NCBI GenBank assembly: GCA_020744225.1
Contig: JAGMWG010000025.1
Span: forward strand, 62,001 to 126,000
Length of the DNA: 64,000 bases
DNA from: Paraphoma chrysanthemicola
Taxonomy: Eukaryota > Ascomycota > Dothideomycetes > Pleosporales > Phaeosphaeriaceae
Direction of reading: 5' to 3'
The notes under the pieces are model-generated. The model saw only the letters and a program-made list of their open reading frames with translations. It searched no databases and was not told where the DNA came from. The position numbers were made by a program, and so were the translations under genes. Position 1 is the first letter of the stretch; the number at the start of each line of letters is the position of its first letter. Shown here piece after piece: positions 24,001 to 36,885 of the stretch.

Positions 24001-26331
24001 CATACTTCATCGCCGTCGAAATCAATTCGTCCACCACGAACACGGCCGAACAACTCGTCTTCCAGCGAGGTCATGTTCCTTCATACTTGCTCAAGGATAA
24101 TAAGAAGTCATCTGACGAAGAGTCAAAGGGTGTTGCAACTGCAGGTGAGACTGAAGCCGCAGGAGACGTTAGCGCTATCGAGGAGCAGAAGGGCGTGTTC
24201 ACGTGGAGAGACGTGGTCTACGACATCGAAATTAAGGGGGAACCTCGTCGGCTCCTGGATCACGTGTCTGGCTTTGTGAAGCCTGGTACCATGACGGCGT
24301 TGATGGGTGTCTCTGGCGCCGGTAAAACGACTCTACTCGATGCCCTTGCGCAACGAACCACAATGGGCGTCATCACTGGTGACATGTTTGTCAACGGCAA
24401 GCCTTTGGACCCCGCTTTCCAGCGCTCCACTGGTTACGTGCAGCAGCAGTAAGTTGTGACGAGCCTCACAAAACCACGTCCTTTATGCTAACTGTTACAG
24501 GGATCTTCATCTCGAAACCGCTACTGTCCGCGAGTCCCTTCGCTTCAGCGCCATGCTTCGTCAGCCAAAACACGTCAGCAAGAAGGAGAAATACGAATAC
24601 GTAGAAGAGGTCATCAAGATGCTGAACATGGCCGACTTTGCAAACGCAGTTGTCGGTGTTCCTGGTGAAGGCCTCAACGTTGAACAGCGCAAGCTCCTTA
24701 CGATCGGTGTTGAGCTAGCTGCGAAACCGAAGCTTCTTCTCTTCCTCGACGAACCGACCTCGGGTCTTGACAGTCAGAGCTCCTGGTCTATCATCTCTTT
24801 CTTGAAAAAGCTATCGTCCGCTGGACAAGCCATCCTTTGCACCATCCATCAGCCAAGCGCTATTCTGTTCCAGGAGTTCGATAGGCTTCTCTTCCTCGCG
24901 AAAGGCGGCAAGACGGTCTACTTTGGAGAAGTCGGCGAGAATTCCCAAAAGCTATTGCACTACTTCGAGAACCAAGGAGCACGCAAGTGCGGCAAAGACG
25001 AGAACCCCGCTGAATACATGCTCGAGATTGTCAACAACGGCAGGAACGATCAAGGCGTGGAATGGTTCGATGTCTGGAAGCAGAGTGAGAACGCTCAAGA
25101 GGTACAGCGACAAATCGATCAACTGCATCAGGAGAAGCAACACGAGACCCTCAACATTGCGAAGGAGACAGGTGGCGGTGCGTACGCCATGCCACTCACG
25201 ACACAAATCTGGGAATGCACATACCGCGTCTTCCAACAATACTGGAGAATGCCGAGCTATGTCATGGCCAAGTTCGGTCTCTGCGCCATCGCCTCATTGT
25301 TCATTGGCTTTTCGTTCTTCGATGCCGACACCACGCAGGCTGGCATGCAGACAATCCTCTTCGCCGTCTTCATGATGACGACGATTTTCTCATCGCTCGT
25401 CCAGCAGATTCAACCATTGTTCGTGACCCAGCGTTCTCTGTACGAGTCGCGCGAGCGACCCAGCAAGGCCTACTCCTGGGTCGCCTTTATGATGGCCAAC
25501 ATCATCGTCGAGATTCCCTACGGCATTTTCGCTGGAATTCTCAGCTTCGCCTGCTTCTACTACCCTGTCGTTGGAGCCAGCCAGTCCAGTGAACGCCAAG
25601 GTCTTGTTCTGCTCTTCATGGTCCAGTTGTTGCTCTACACGTCGACCTTCGCAAGCATGACCATTGCTGCGCTACCTAATGCCGAAACCGCCGCCGGTCT
25701 CGTTTCCCTCCTTACGCTCATGAGCATCCTGTTCAACGGTGTCTTGCAGCCTCCAAGCCAGCTTCCTGGTTTCTGGATCTTCATGTACCGTGTGTCGTAA
25801 GTCGAGTCCTTGATCACATCAAGCACAAAGCATGCACTAACAACTCACAGGCCGTTCACATACTGGATCGGCGGTCTTGTATCCACCATGCTGGCAAACC
25901 GCCCAGTCGTTTGCAGCAGCACCGAAATCTCCATCTTCGACCCACCCTCTGGTCAAACTTGCGGCGCGTACCTGCGAGACTTTGCTTCAGCTGCCGGCGG
26001 TGTGATACAGAATCCCGGCGCCACATCCTCGTGCGAGTACTGCTCGTTGTCCAACAGCAACCAGTTCCTAGCTGGCTCGTCGGTCTTCTACAGCGAAAGG
26101 TGGCGCAACTTTGGTATCATGTTTGCTTTCATCCTCTTCAATGTCTTCATTGCTGTGCTTACGTATTGGCTTTTCCGCGTTGCGAACCTGAGCAGTTTGA
26201 CGGCGAAGTTGCACAAGACGAAGAAGGGGGCGAAGGCGAAGGGCACGGCGGAGAAGGCGGGCGATGCGGCGGCGAGCGTTGCACAGCAAGGTGCGCACCC
26301 AGGAGAGAGGAGTGGAGAGAAGGACGCGTAG
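21089..26331 (+). CDS. PDR-type full-size ABC transporter (ABCG, drug efflux)
   Basis: Six exons: 21089..22543, 22592..23456, 23508..23908, 23961..24448, 24501..25796 and 25851..26331. All five introns are 48-54 bp GT..AG, giving 1661 aa. The order is the reverse NBD-TMD-NBD-TMD of the PDR subfamily. NBD1 has the degenerate Walker A GRPGSGCST (Cys for the usual Lys, about residue 330), signature VSGGERKRVS and WDNSTRGLDSATAL. NBD2 has canonical Walker A GVSGAGKTT (about residue 1022) with the PDR-type signature LNVEQRKLLTIGVEL and FLDEPTSGLDSQSSW. Both membrane halves and the large last extracellular loop with paired Cys are present. The N-terminal cytosolic extension (about 200 residues, Ser-rich) is long. 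Relatives export azoles and other hydrophobic toxicants across the plasma membrane. All motifs are intact, so it is probably functional. Confidence 0.96.
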
Positions 26332-26657
26332 GCGTTCAGATTTTCTATGTTATTGATTTCCAGCGTCATCAAAAGCGGTAGTCTGCGATGTTTCTCGTTT
26401 TGTTGCAAACAAACAGGCTTGGATTAGTAGATAATTTTAATGTAATAATTTCACGTCAAAACAATGCAGCCACTTTTAGTTGCAAGCATGATGATGGATG
26501 CTTTCGCTCGCGATACTGTTATACGTCCTCACCAATTGTAGGAAGGCACACCAAAGGAATGTTTCAAGAAATCTATTCAGCGCGCAAACCATGCATCGCT
26601 AAATCACAATCATGCTTATGTACAGGCTTTCGTGCACATTGTCTTTCCAAGCACATC
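26332..26657. other. Intergenic, convergent 3' ends
   Basis: This is a 326-bp gap between the PDR transporter and AFG1 3' ends. It contains an AT-rich patch near 26420-26450 that could serve 3'-end formation of either gene. No coding signal was seen. Confidence 0.5.
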
Positions 26658-28455
26658 TCACATACTATCCTCCCTCCATCTACTCCTAACCCTCTGCCAT
26701 CCTTCCATCTCCCCCTTTCCACCCCTCTTCTCCAGTCCCAAACCCCTCTCGACCCACTCCTGGCTCCCCATCTCACTCAACCGCGACAACGCTCTTGCAA
26801 ATGCAAACCTCTCTTCATCGCCACTGAATATACTGCTATTTTTCAACATGGTCATATTCATGCCTAGGTCGTCCATGAGATTGCGCATCACGTCGCTAAT
26901 GGCTTCGTCATCGGCGTGTGTAGATGGTGAGACGGATTTGGGGAGGTCGCCGGCTTTGGCGGATGAGGCAACGGCTTCGTTGAGTTCGGCTTGGTCGAGG
27001 AAGAGGGAGGTGAGTGGCACGGCGGTGGTCATCACAAGTTTGGCCTGGATTTGTTAGTACTCAGAGCCTATTCTGTGCTTAGTGACGAAGGTACTCACTC
27101 TTGACTCGTAAATGGCGTCGATGAACGTGATGAATCTCCTCGCCAGATCCCTGGACCGGAAGTTCATGCCCGGCACGTCTGTTACGATGAAGGCCTCGTA
27201 GTTCCTCGTTAATTCTAGGTAGTCTGCCGCGCCAGTTGCCCGTCCAATGATCTCATCAAAGGTAAACCATGCACACTTCCCGCTCGCTCTGGGTACCTCA
27301 ATCTCTCGACCCCAGACTTGATGTGTAGCACGGTGGGGCGGGTCGTTCTCGAAGTCGCCCAGAAAGCGGAACCAGCGGTCCACGTGGGTACGGGCGGACG
27401 CGTCAAGGGGATGGTGGTAGACGCCGGACGGTGGACGAGGAATTTTGCGGTAATCGGTGTCGGAATCGAGGTTCAAGACAGTAAGCCGTTTCTTGAGGAG
27501 GTTGATGCAGGGGATGAAGGATTCTCGTTGTATGCCGTTCTTGTAAAGGTCATTCGGGTGTCGATTCGAGGTGGTAACTATGACTGTGCCATGGGCCATG
27601 AGCGATTCCATAAGTCGTCGCAGAATCATGGCGTCTGCCACGTCTGTGCACTGGAACTCGTCGAAGCAGAGCACCGAGGAGCGTTCCGCGATGCCGGCTG
27701 CGACAAAAGGAATCGCGTCGACATCGTTGCCGTGCTGCATCTTCATTTTGTGCAGATCCTTGTGTATGCTCTGCATGAAGGCGTGGAAGTGTATACGTGT
27801 CTTGCGCGTGATGTTCGGCGGGAGAGTGTCGAAGAAAAGGTCCATCATCATGGTTTTGCCTGAGCCTACGTCGCCGTACATGTATATTCCTTTCGGTAGA
27901 CTTGGGTCTATTGGAGGGAGTGGTGCAGATGCGACTGGCTTCGCGGAGGAGAACATGTTGAAGAAGGATTTCTTGGGTGGCTGGAGGGACTCGATGGTGG
28001 GTTGGAGTACAGTCGGTTGCGTCCAAGCGGAGAGCATATTGTGCAGGTCTTCGAGGTTCTTGATGATACTCCTCTGGTGTTCATCGTCCCTTAAGCGTCC
28101 CGACTCTACTCGCGCATCGTACTCGGCCATGGGCCCATGGACTCTCGACGGGTCCTCGGTCGCGACTGTACCAGTTAGCTCATGTCCATACCCTCATATA
28201 GGCTGACCCACACTCCATCGCGACCTGCGCATACCCTCTGTACGCAATTGACGTTGACCGCGCAGCAATTGCCCCAAGTCCTGCTCGCGCGACCACATTT
28301 CTTGGGCCTCTGCCCGCTCTTAAAATTCTTCTGCAGTCCAGACATATCGACCTCCTCGAATCTGTCGTCAGATGGCGCCCATACGGTGGTATTCGCCTCG
28401 GGGTAGCGTGTCGCGAAAGGGTCCTCAGCCCTTGCAGAGCCTCGGATGATGTCAT
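26658..28455 (-). CDS. AFG1: Mitochondrial AAA ATPase, Afg1/LACE1 family
   Basis: Proposed exons are 28455..28212, 28165..27099 and 27044..26658, giving 565 aa. The 54-bp second intron is firm, joining DAIYESR to AKLVMTT. The first intron (28166..28211, GTGGGT..ACAG, with GCTAAC near its end) is tentative. Exon 1 encodes an Arg-rich segment (RHATPRRIPPYGRHL) like a mitochondrial presequence. The core starts GPMAEYDARVESGRLRDDEHQ and has Walker A YMYGDVGSGKTMMMDLFFD, Walker B VLCFDEFQCTDVADA and TTSNRHPNDLYKNG with a sensor-like Asn. Afg1 relatives act in mitochondria in turnover of unassembled respiratory-chain subunits. The last 60 residues are less conserved and end in basic low-complexity sequence. 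Confidence 0.9.
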
Positions 28456-28817
28456 ATTCGATGTGTGCCCGATGGGTGACTTTGGAAAAGGTCAAAACAA
28501 GTGAAGAGATGCTGTCAAAGGACTACTTCATGCTAAGCAGATGTTCTTGGAGGGGTATATCGCGCGAGAAGCAGAAACACAAGTGTTTATCGAGCATGTG
28601 GGAGCGAACAGGTGTTTAGCGGCCGCGCGGGGAGTTTTCGCCCTCGCCTCGGCTTCCGGAGATAGGCGTGTCGCCCCGATGATGTGCCTGAACCTTGGAA
28701 GCGGCTCTTGGTCAGCACGTGCTCCGATGCAGGGCAACTCGGAGCTACAAAGTTCGCCGAATGCAGAAAGTGTTGAAAGTGAGCATGGCAAATCAATGTC
28801 GACTTCATGCTAATCTA
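28456..28817. other. Intergenic between AFG1 and AKR1
   Basis: This 362-bp gap lies between two genes on the minus strand and contains the 3' end of AKR1 and the promoter of AFG1. No further gene was seen. Confidence 0.5.
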
Positions 28818-31154
28818 CTATGCCGCTTCCTCTTCTGCAGCAACACTCTCGTATCTTCCGCCTTCTCCACCACCTCTGGCATACCTCATCTTTGGCACTT
28901 CATATAACCTGGTATAATCCACTCGCTCACCCGCTAGCCTTGCGTACCCACCCTCCTTCTTGCCAAAGACCGGGCTACCGTCGCAGAAGAAATCTTTGCA
29001 GTTCGTAATAATGCCTCGACTCCATGGATTGCCTCTCTGCACTCTGTGTCCTGCCTGCGAACCCTGAAGTGCTGTCGCGACAAACGTATCTAGACCCAAT
29101 AATCGCTTCCATTGATCCCATATTGAGGACTTTGGTTCCCGCCGTCGAGGCGCGTCGCCCGTATCTTGACCAGAGCCAAAGCCGTTTGTAGCAGCATTGC
29201 CACCCGTCACGTCTTGAGAAGTGTCACCCGTCGTGACGAAGGAATTTAGAGCATCAGCAGGAGTTCCGCTATGTAGGTGTCCGCGCATGCTTTCGTACGT
29301 CGTGAGATTGCGTGCTACCTGGAGCAGCTGGACGCAGAGAAGCATCGTAACCCAGGTAAGCTGGAATGCCGCCCATATGGAAAGCACGATCGTGAAGGGG
29401 TCTTTGTTGAGGATCTTGCATAAATCCTCGGAGATGACGGCGCATTGTACATTCTTGGGTGTGTCGCGATTCTCGAGATCTGCCTCGGGTCAGCTCCGTC
29501 TTGACAAGGCTGTGTATATTGAACTTACAAGCAAGAGCCAGCCTTACCCACACAATGACACCAAGCTCCATGAAGAGCACGTAGAAGACGAAGTGCCTGT
29601 GGTTGTTGTTTGCCACGCAATTGTTGACCCACGGACAGTGACTATCAACGTCAGCGCGAGATTCAGCCTCGTCTTGATGAGCACGTACTGGTCACTCTTG
29701 GCGACACACCGCTCACACCTCTTGCAGTGCTTGCTCCTGAGCGGCTTGCGCACCATGCAATTGACACAGAAGTGTCGCTCGTCAAATTGCCGTATCTCCA
29801 TCAGTTCGTCAATCACCGCCTTGGAAGCACTCTTGCTCGCCGCTTTCGGTACGTAACCGGGATCCGATGTCATGGTAAAGATGTAGAAATATGTCGTGAG
29901 GCCGTAAAATGCTGCAAATAATAAGTTGAGGAGGAAGTTATCTTGTATTGTCCCTGTCGCTGTTAGTTGACGCCGTGAGTACAGGAGCAGGAGACGTACA
30001 AGGCATGACTGTGGTCACCCAGCGAACGCCAACCCAGAACAGTGTACCAGCGAAGATGCCGGCCAGAAAAGGCGTGTGGTGTATACTCTTCATATTAGAC
30101 GGCGCCCAGATCAACATCTTTTGTGCGGCCCATTGCATCAAGTAGGCAAAAATCAAAGCCCCGGGTATTCCAATAAAGGCAGGGAAGTTGCTGATCAAGA
30201 AGAGCGCAACGACGATAATAACAAACGGCCAGAAGAATATAGTGCACGAGATGAACCACCGCGTGTCTTTGACACCGGGTATGGGAAACTGCTTCGCATT
30301 GCCGCCGCTGTCGAAGCCAGTCTGCGAAAGCGCGCGGTGCCACTGTCTCGTGGTGTTCATTTCCTCGGCCGTGACAGCTGGTGTCTTGCCGTCATTGTTC
30401 TTGGCGAAGCGGTCGGCGCCGTAGACGAGCAGTTTCTGTATCGATTCTTGTGATCCTTTGACCAGCGCCCAGTGTAGGGCGGTGAAGCCCTGGTCATCGG
30501 TCGCATACACATTTGCGCCCCATCTCAAGAACAGATCCACGCACGACGGGTAGCCCTTGTATGCCGCCCACATGAGCGGGGTGTGCGATTGCGGATCGGG
30601 GATATCAACGGGGATATCTTGGTGGAGCAGCAGGGCGATCTGGTAGACATTGCCGTCGAGCGTGGCCGAGTGCAGCAGGTTGAAACCTTGGTCGTCGGTG
30701 AGGAGCGGGTCGGCGCCGTGGTCGAGGAGGAGGTTCACGATGTAGTAGTTGCAGCGCTTTGCAGCCCACAGGACGGGTGTTGCGACCGCGTCGCCGCCCT
30801 TTGCGTTGATGGGTGCGCCGGCCTGGATGAGGAAGTGGCAGAGAGCATAGTGGTTGTTGATTGCGGCCCACTACCATGTTGTTAGCCTATCCTAGCAGTC
30901 ACCCTGTGCCCGTGGGCGTGAGCGTGTGGCCGTACGTGTAGCGGCGTTATGCCCTGCTCGTCCTTGAATGTCGCATCGAACTTGCCGCTGTCAAACAGCT
31001 TCTGTATGGCGCCAATCTCGCCCAGCCGCGCCAGCTGCATAATGTCCTCCTCCACAGGCAGGCTGGGCTTCTTGTCCGCCATGTCGTCGAGCTCATGATC
31101 GCCCGTGGCCGTGGGCAGCCCGTTGGCCTCGGGCTGTGTAGCTGCGGAGGCCAT
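28818..31154 (-). CDS. AKR1: Ankyrin-repeat palmitoyltransferase Akr1 (DHHC)
   Basis: Exons 31154..30936, 30870..30000, 29959..29689, 29641..29529 and 29479..28818 give 711 aa. Introns are 65, 40, 47 and 49 bp; the 40-bp one carries CAACTAACAG at its end. Residues about 40-280 form ankyrin repeats (TPLHWAAINNH, NLLHSATLDGN, TPLMWAAYKG, TALHWALVKGS). Membrane helices follow. The Cys-rich DHHC domain has CVNCMVRKPLRSKHCKRCERC and, across the third intron, DHHCPWVNNCVA (residues about 453-465). Further helices and a hydrophilic tail complete it. Yeast Akr1 palmitoylates casein kinase Yck2 and other endocytosis and signalling proteins in the Golgi. Here the catalytic motif is DHHC rather than the DHYC of yeast Akr1. 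Architecture and length are normal. Confidence 0.95.
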
Positions 31155-32075
31155 CTCGGAGGTGCGCCGCCGGGTTGCGCGTGTCGTGTCTCCGGGCGTG
31201 CCTCAGGCAGCGGAGATGAGGGGTGGCAGTATTCAAGAGGGATGATTATCTACAGTATTTGCATGCTGGAATAGTGTTCAGCGGACACGGGCCTCGGGTT
31301 ACGAAGCATGCAGATGGAGTTGGACCCGGATGATGCGGCGTTTCTCAAATCTCGAAAGCGACCAATGCGTTCATTGCGCCCCAGTCCCCTGCGCCTTCTT
31401 CACGGACATAAGTGGCGCAGCCGCGTCATGTCCCGCCTCAACTGGACTAACTTGCACAGTCGGTGAGCGTTATTTTTCAAAGGCGCGGGTATTCGTGAGT
31501 AATCCGGGACGCCGCTGGGAAGACTACCGAATCAGGCAAGTGTCGTAGAAGTGTCAATCATAGCGGGCTGGTAGGGTGGTTGGAAACACTCAGGGGATTG
31601 TCAAATCGTATCTGGACCGCGGGTTGTAGTTGTCAGCCTTTGCTTCCACTCCATGTTACCTAATGAGGAAAGTTAAGGGAAAGCGTTGAATACGGTGGGT
31701 TCACAAATTGGCCTGGAGGCCTGAAGAAGAGCCAACCGTAAGCACAAATACTGCAAGAGTGTGTGTCGTTGTCAGGCCTTTTCCTTGATCCTACTGCACC
31801 GGGAACCTCTCGGGCAGGTGTGCATCACAGTGCATTTATTAAAACATTCAAGAGACACGGCGGGGGAAAGCTATAGTGATTGAGGATTCTGAAACTAGAC
31901 TATAGTTTTCAATTGAGGCCATCATCATGTCACGTATGCCCGAGTCAGACCAAAAGCTCAAATAGCTAAACGAGAGCTTTCTATATCTTGCAATAGATAC
32001 CCACCTTTTCCTGCCTTGTCAACTCCGCGAACGCCTTCTATATCACAGCGGTTCTAGATTTTCACTCAATGTGAC
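31155..32075. other. Gene-free region between AKR1 and the ABCC transporter
   Basis: This is about 0.9 kb between two minus-strand genes. It contains the AKR1 promoter and the ABCC 3' flank. No coding frame or repeat was supported. Confidence 0.45.
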
Positions 32076-35000
32076 CTACGCCAACATCCCGCTAAACTCA
32101 CTTCCTTCTCTCAGCATATCTGCTGCCTTGCCAGCTTTGATCAGCTTTCCCTTGCCCAGCACAACACAGTAATCCGCATTCTTCACCGCTTCCAAACGAT
32201 GGGCAATCGTGATGACGGTACTCTGCTTCATCTCCTCTCTCAAGACGCTTTGAATGCGTTGCGCCGTCTCAAAGTCAATGCTAGCAGTTGCTTCGTCCAT
32301 AATGAGAACAGGACTCCTCCTCAACATGGCACGTGCAAGGCCGACAAGTTGGCGTTGGCCTTGCGACAACCCTTTGCCCGCTCCTTCGATATTGGTCGTC
32401 AGAGTCCAGTTGTGATTGCCCGCGATCTTGGACAGAACCGATTCGCAAGCTGCATCGGAGTACTCATCAAGTGGATCCAGATTCTTGCGCATTGTCCCTG
32501 GGAAGAGGACTGGCTCCTGGGCAAGGAATGTAACGCGGCTGCGAAGGGCCTGCTTGTTGACTGTCGAGATGTCGATGCCGTCAATAAGGATCTTGCCGCT
32601 CTCTGCCGCTATGGTGGCCAGCAAAGACAGCGCTAATGTGGACTTGCCGGATCCTGTTCGACCGATGATTGCAGTACTGCTCCCTGCTGGGATTTTGAGA
32701 GTGATGTTCTGCAACGCAGGTTCAAGGTTCGGAGCATAGCGGATTGTGGCATCCTCGAATTCGATGTCTCCAGAGTACGTCGGCCAATATGCAGGTGGTT
32801 CAACCACACCTGGCTCCTCCTTGTCAATGTCCAAAAGCTCGATGACGCGCTCAACGCTCGTGAAGTCCATCTCGAGTTGACCGTAGCACCTGCACATCCA
32901 TTCCGTGTGGACCACAAATTTACTAGCTGTGATCAGCAAGAAAGCTGTCAAACCCGGCGTGATGCCAGTGTAGATGGCGATGAGCGTCATGACGAGAGTG
33001 GAGCTGGCTGAGAGGAGCCCAAAGCGAAGACTCAACCATGACTGCAACGACCAATAAAAGTGGTCGTTCTTTTGGAAGTTGTCCACGACTTCGATGACAC
33101 GCTCCTGGAATCGAGGTTGTGCATTGAACGCGCGAACAGTCGTGAGACCTTCAACGAGTGCGCCAAAGTTCGACATGAGGGGAGAGAGAGAGACCATCTC
33201 CAGTCGTCGCAAGCTTTGCGATGTTGGCAGAAAGCGGAAAAAATAGTAGACGAATCCCAAGCAGAGGAACACACCGAACGCCAGGAATGCTGGCGTTGAC
33301 GACAATATGATGACAACAGCGGTAAACCACCCAATGACTTGCCACGCGAAGACGGTAAATGCGCCGCTCAAGTCTCCGTCAATGGTATTCATGTCGCTCG
33401 TCAATCGATTCATCAAGCGCCCGACTGGCGTGACGTCGTAGTATCGGAATGTGGCATGCGAAACTCTTTCAATCGCGCCTCGGAAGATCGTCTTCGCAGC
33501 TAGAATGTCATGTAAGTGAGGTTCAGTAGCACTCCTTCGAAGTCCTTACCTTGGTAGCCCACCCCGAACATAATGACATTCGTCCACCAGAAGAGTACCG
33601 CTGTTACTGTGACAAATATGAAGAAAGTTCGAAGCCATGGCCAAGGATTCTCAGGCGCCGGAGGTAGAAAGTCGAATATGCCCTTAGTATGCTTGTCCTC
33701 GTACGACTCACCCCAAGCCTTAACGAACCAACCCTGTCCAACGTCAATGACACGGAAAACAAGCATGACGACCACGACAATTGACCACCAACGCAGGGTT
33801 CCAGCCTTGATAAATCGCCAGTAGACTGAAAGCTTGACGCCACCTTTTGCGCGCTGTTCGTCCTCGATGAACTTATCTGGAATCGCAGCTGCCTCCTCTT
33901 CCTTCCGTCGCTGAGCCTCTTCTTCGGAAACGGACTCGTTAGTATTCGTTTTATTGAGCTTGAGCCTATTCTCCTCGTCTGCTGCAGGCTCATGGATTGT
34001 AGCTCGTCCATGAGTCATTTCGATCCACTGTTTTGCAAGACCATGGCATAGCTCAGTCCGGTGAGTGACCAGTATTGTCGTACGACCGTCCAGTAGCGGG
34101 CCGGTCAGTAGTCTGTGGACAATAGACTCTGCCGTCTGATGATCAAGTGCCGACAGCGGATCGTCAAGGAGGACCACTTTGGCGTGGCTGTAAACGGCAC
34201 GTGCAAGTGCAACGCGAGCCTTCTGCCCACCAGAGAGACCGATGCCATTCTCTCCGATATTAGAAAGGTCGCCGTGCTTGAACTCGGCCATATCAGGTAG
34301 TAAGGCGCAAGCATCGAGAACTTGTTTATAGCGAGCCTCCTCATATGGATACGAGAACAGAATGTTCTCACGAATATTCATACTTTGCAGCCATGGCGTC
34401 TGTGAACAGTAGCCGACGACCTGATCAGGCTGAACAAAGTCTCCAGCACGTTTGTCAAGCTCGCCTAGCAAAGCCTGAAGTAATGCTGTTTTGCCCGCTG
34501 CCACCTCGCCGTAGATGACAGTTAGTCCAGGCGGGAAGGAGAGCGTGATGTCTTCCAATACATTTCCCTCAACACCAGGCCAGGCAAAAGAAGCTTTGTG
34601 AAGACTAAGCTCCGCAGATCCTTCAGGAACAACATCGTCCCTCTCTCGGTCTGGTTCAGCCATGAATTCCTCAATGCGGCTCATTGCCACGTATGCATTG
34701 AGCAGCGTTGTGACTAGGCGGGGTAGAGCGCGCAGATATCCCTCGAGCATGTTGAAAAGGTCCATAGCAGGGAAAATCAAGTCGACGCGTAGAGGCTTAC
34801 CTTCCCAGGCTGTGTACGCGTAAAACGCCACAGCTGGGAACAGTCCAGACCCAAAACGGAGCATAAAGGCGAGCGAAGTGGTAAAGATAATCTGGATGAT
34901 TCGAAGATGCAGTTCTTTCTGTCGCGATTCAAGAATGCCCTTCATCCATGACTCCTGCCAACCATACCAGCGTAGATGTCGAATAGATTCGATGAATTGA

Positions 35001-36885
35001 CTGGTTCGTTGCAACTTCTCGTCAGTAGCGACTCGCCGTTTCTTCTCGAAATACACCTGGCATCGGGCAATGACAATGTTGATGAGCTGTGATGCAGCTA
35101 GTGCGAAGACACCCAGCAAGCAAGCCCATCCTAGCATACGCTTGAGTAATATGTCAGCATTGGGAATGTATGTTCTCCCCACGAAAAGACTTACCCAAAT
35201 GAGCAGCGTGGCAAAGATAGCGCCAGCGGGCTGGGTGAGGATGTCTGCAAAGTCCCAGAACCGCTGCGCTACCTCGTATACATCGTTCCGCATGAGATTC
35301 AGTATTTTGCCCATAGAAGCAGCAGACTTGTCCTTTTCAATTTCCTTTGGTCTCCTTGAGAAAATTGAACGTGTGTAGTTCAGTATTCGTGTGAACCAGG
35401 TTGCAGGTTCTGCCTTGTTGGGCTCGACCGCCTCGTCATTATCGCCGTTCACTTGAGCGTCACTATGATCGTGTGTTCGCTCATCCCTCAAATCCTGCTT
35501 AGCACCGAGGATTTTGCGATTAAGAGTCTTCTCATAGAGCATTGTGATGAGCTCGCCCCGTGATCGTTCATATGCACGCCTTTGGTACCAGAGATTGAAG
35601 ACACCAAGCTGCGCAGCGAGTATCCTCAGCGCCACGCTCAGCACAGCATAGGTAATAGTGGCGCTAGCCGTCGTTTTGCCTTCGTACATATCTCGCATAG
35701 AAGCAAGAAGTCGCTGCAGAAGAACGGGCGTCAGAAGAGCTACAATATATGGTTAGGTGCTTTCATCATCAATACGAAAAGGAACTAGCTCTTACTGGCA
35801 ATCAACCGTATGAGACCCATGAGGGTTGTACGTATCAGATCCGTGCCGTTGGCCACGAAAACTCTGCGAGTCACAGAGCCTTGAAGCTTTCTGAATGTTT
35901 GATGGAGTCGTGTATGTTTGAACTCCCACGGTAAGTCCCAGACATCCTCATCGTCTAGCTGTCTTTTGTAGCCTTCTTGTATAAGTGGCGCCATCCATGA
36001 CACAGTCATGTACTGCCAAGGAGTAAGATCATCCTCTGGCGTGCGCAGCTTCACCGTTGGTGTGCTGTAGACGGTACTGATATCCTCACTGGGTAGCATA
36101 GGATCTCTGAAAGGCATGTTTAGCACAGTGAAGATGCCTAGCAAAGACACGATCGGCACAAGAAGCGCGGCCATGTCTTCTACGACGAAGTTCCGGAATA
36201 ATCGTGGATTTTGCGACAATGTGATAAGTTGCGCTGTCAACAGGACTGTGAACAGGCATAAAAGAGACATTGAAGTAGTCCTTGGTTGCCGAGCCGCTAT
36301 AATTATGGCAGCGATAACCTATGAGCTATGTCAGTTTTTACGCCATTTCAAAAGCTGGTTGCATTGCTTACCCATGATATTGCAGGATAAAGCTGTATTA
36401 ATTGAAGGTCTGGAACGACAATTGTGATGATCTGCAGTGCGAGGCCTATTCCTGCGATTGCGAGTAAACCGAGAGTCGCTGTCAATGGATGGTGCTTAGG
36501 TTCTTGGACTAGATCGCCAGATTTTTCCCTGGTCTCTTGCACAAACGGCTTCATCCATCTTGGTCGGTAGGCTTCAAAGATTCGTAAGGAGTACCCTGCT
36601 AGTACCAGTGCCGCAATGACAGCTGGTGCTGCTGTAACCACAGGCATGAAGCATGCCGTGAACCGAGCGCGGTCCACGTCCTGTGTTTGTCAGCAAAATG
36701 ATATTCCTGGAGGGTAATTGCTACATGCCCATATTTTGTGACATTGCGATATTGGTCGCGTGTCTGTGGCAGACATCGGACTTTGGAGTGATGCCATGTT
36801 GGGTCAATGATGATGTTTACCGCAACCAAGCCTCCTCACAGCTATACCCCGACCAACAGACACTCGATCCAATGTGAGCGAACAT
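32076..36885 (-). CDS. ABCC/MRP-type full-size ABC transporter
   Basis: Firm exons are 36680..36372, 36318..35796, 35739..35195, 35140..33550 and 33499..32076, giving 1463 aa without exon 1. The 54-bp intron 35141..35194 is a multiple of three with no stop, so it is easily missed; its removal joins LLIW to RMLGWACLLG as in relatives. An N-terminal TMD0 precedes TMD1. NBD1 has GEVAAGKTALLQALLGEL, LSGGQKARVALARA and LLDDPLSALD. TMD2 then leads to NBD2 with GRTGSGKSTLALSLL, LSQGQRQLVGLARA and IMDEATASID. The family exports glutathione conjugates, organic anions or metabolites at the plasma or vacuolar membrane. The extreme N terminus is unresolved: a model starting at ATG 36885 (MFAHIGSSVCW) with introns ending at CCAAAG and AACACAG fits the frame but is tentative. 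Confidence 0.92.

Noticed and set aside
27571..28206. 211-codon plus-strand frame antisense to AFG1
   Set aside because: It is the shadow of the AFG1 coding frame; AFG1 has all family motifs on the other strand.
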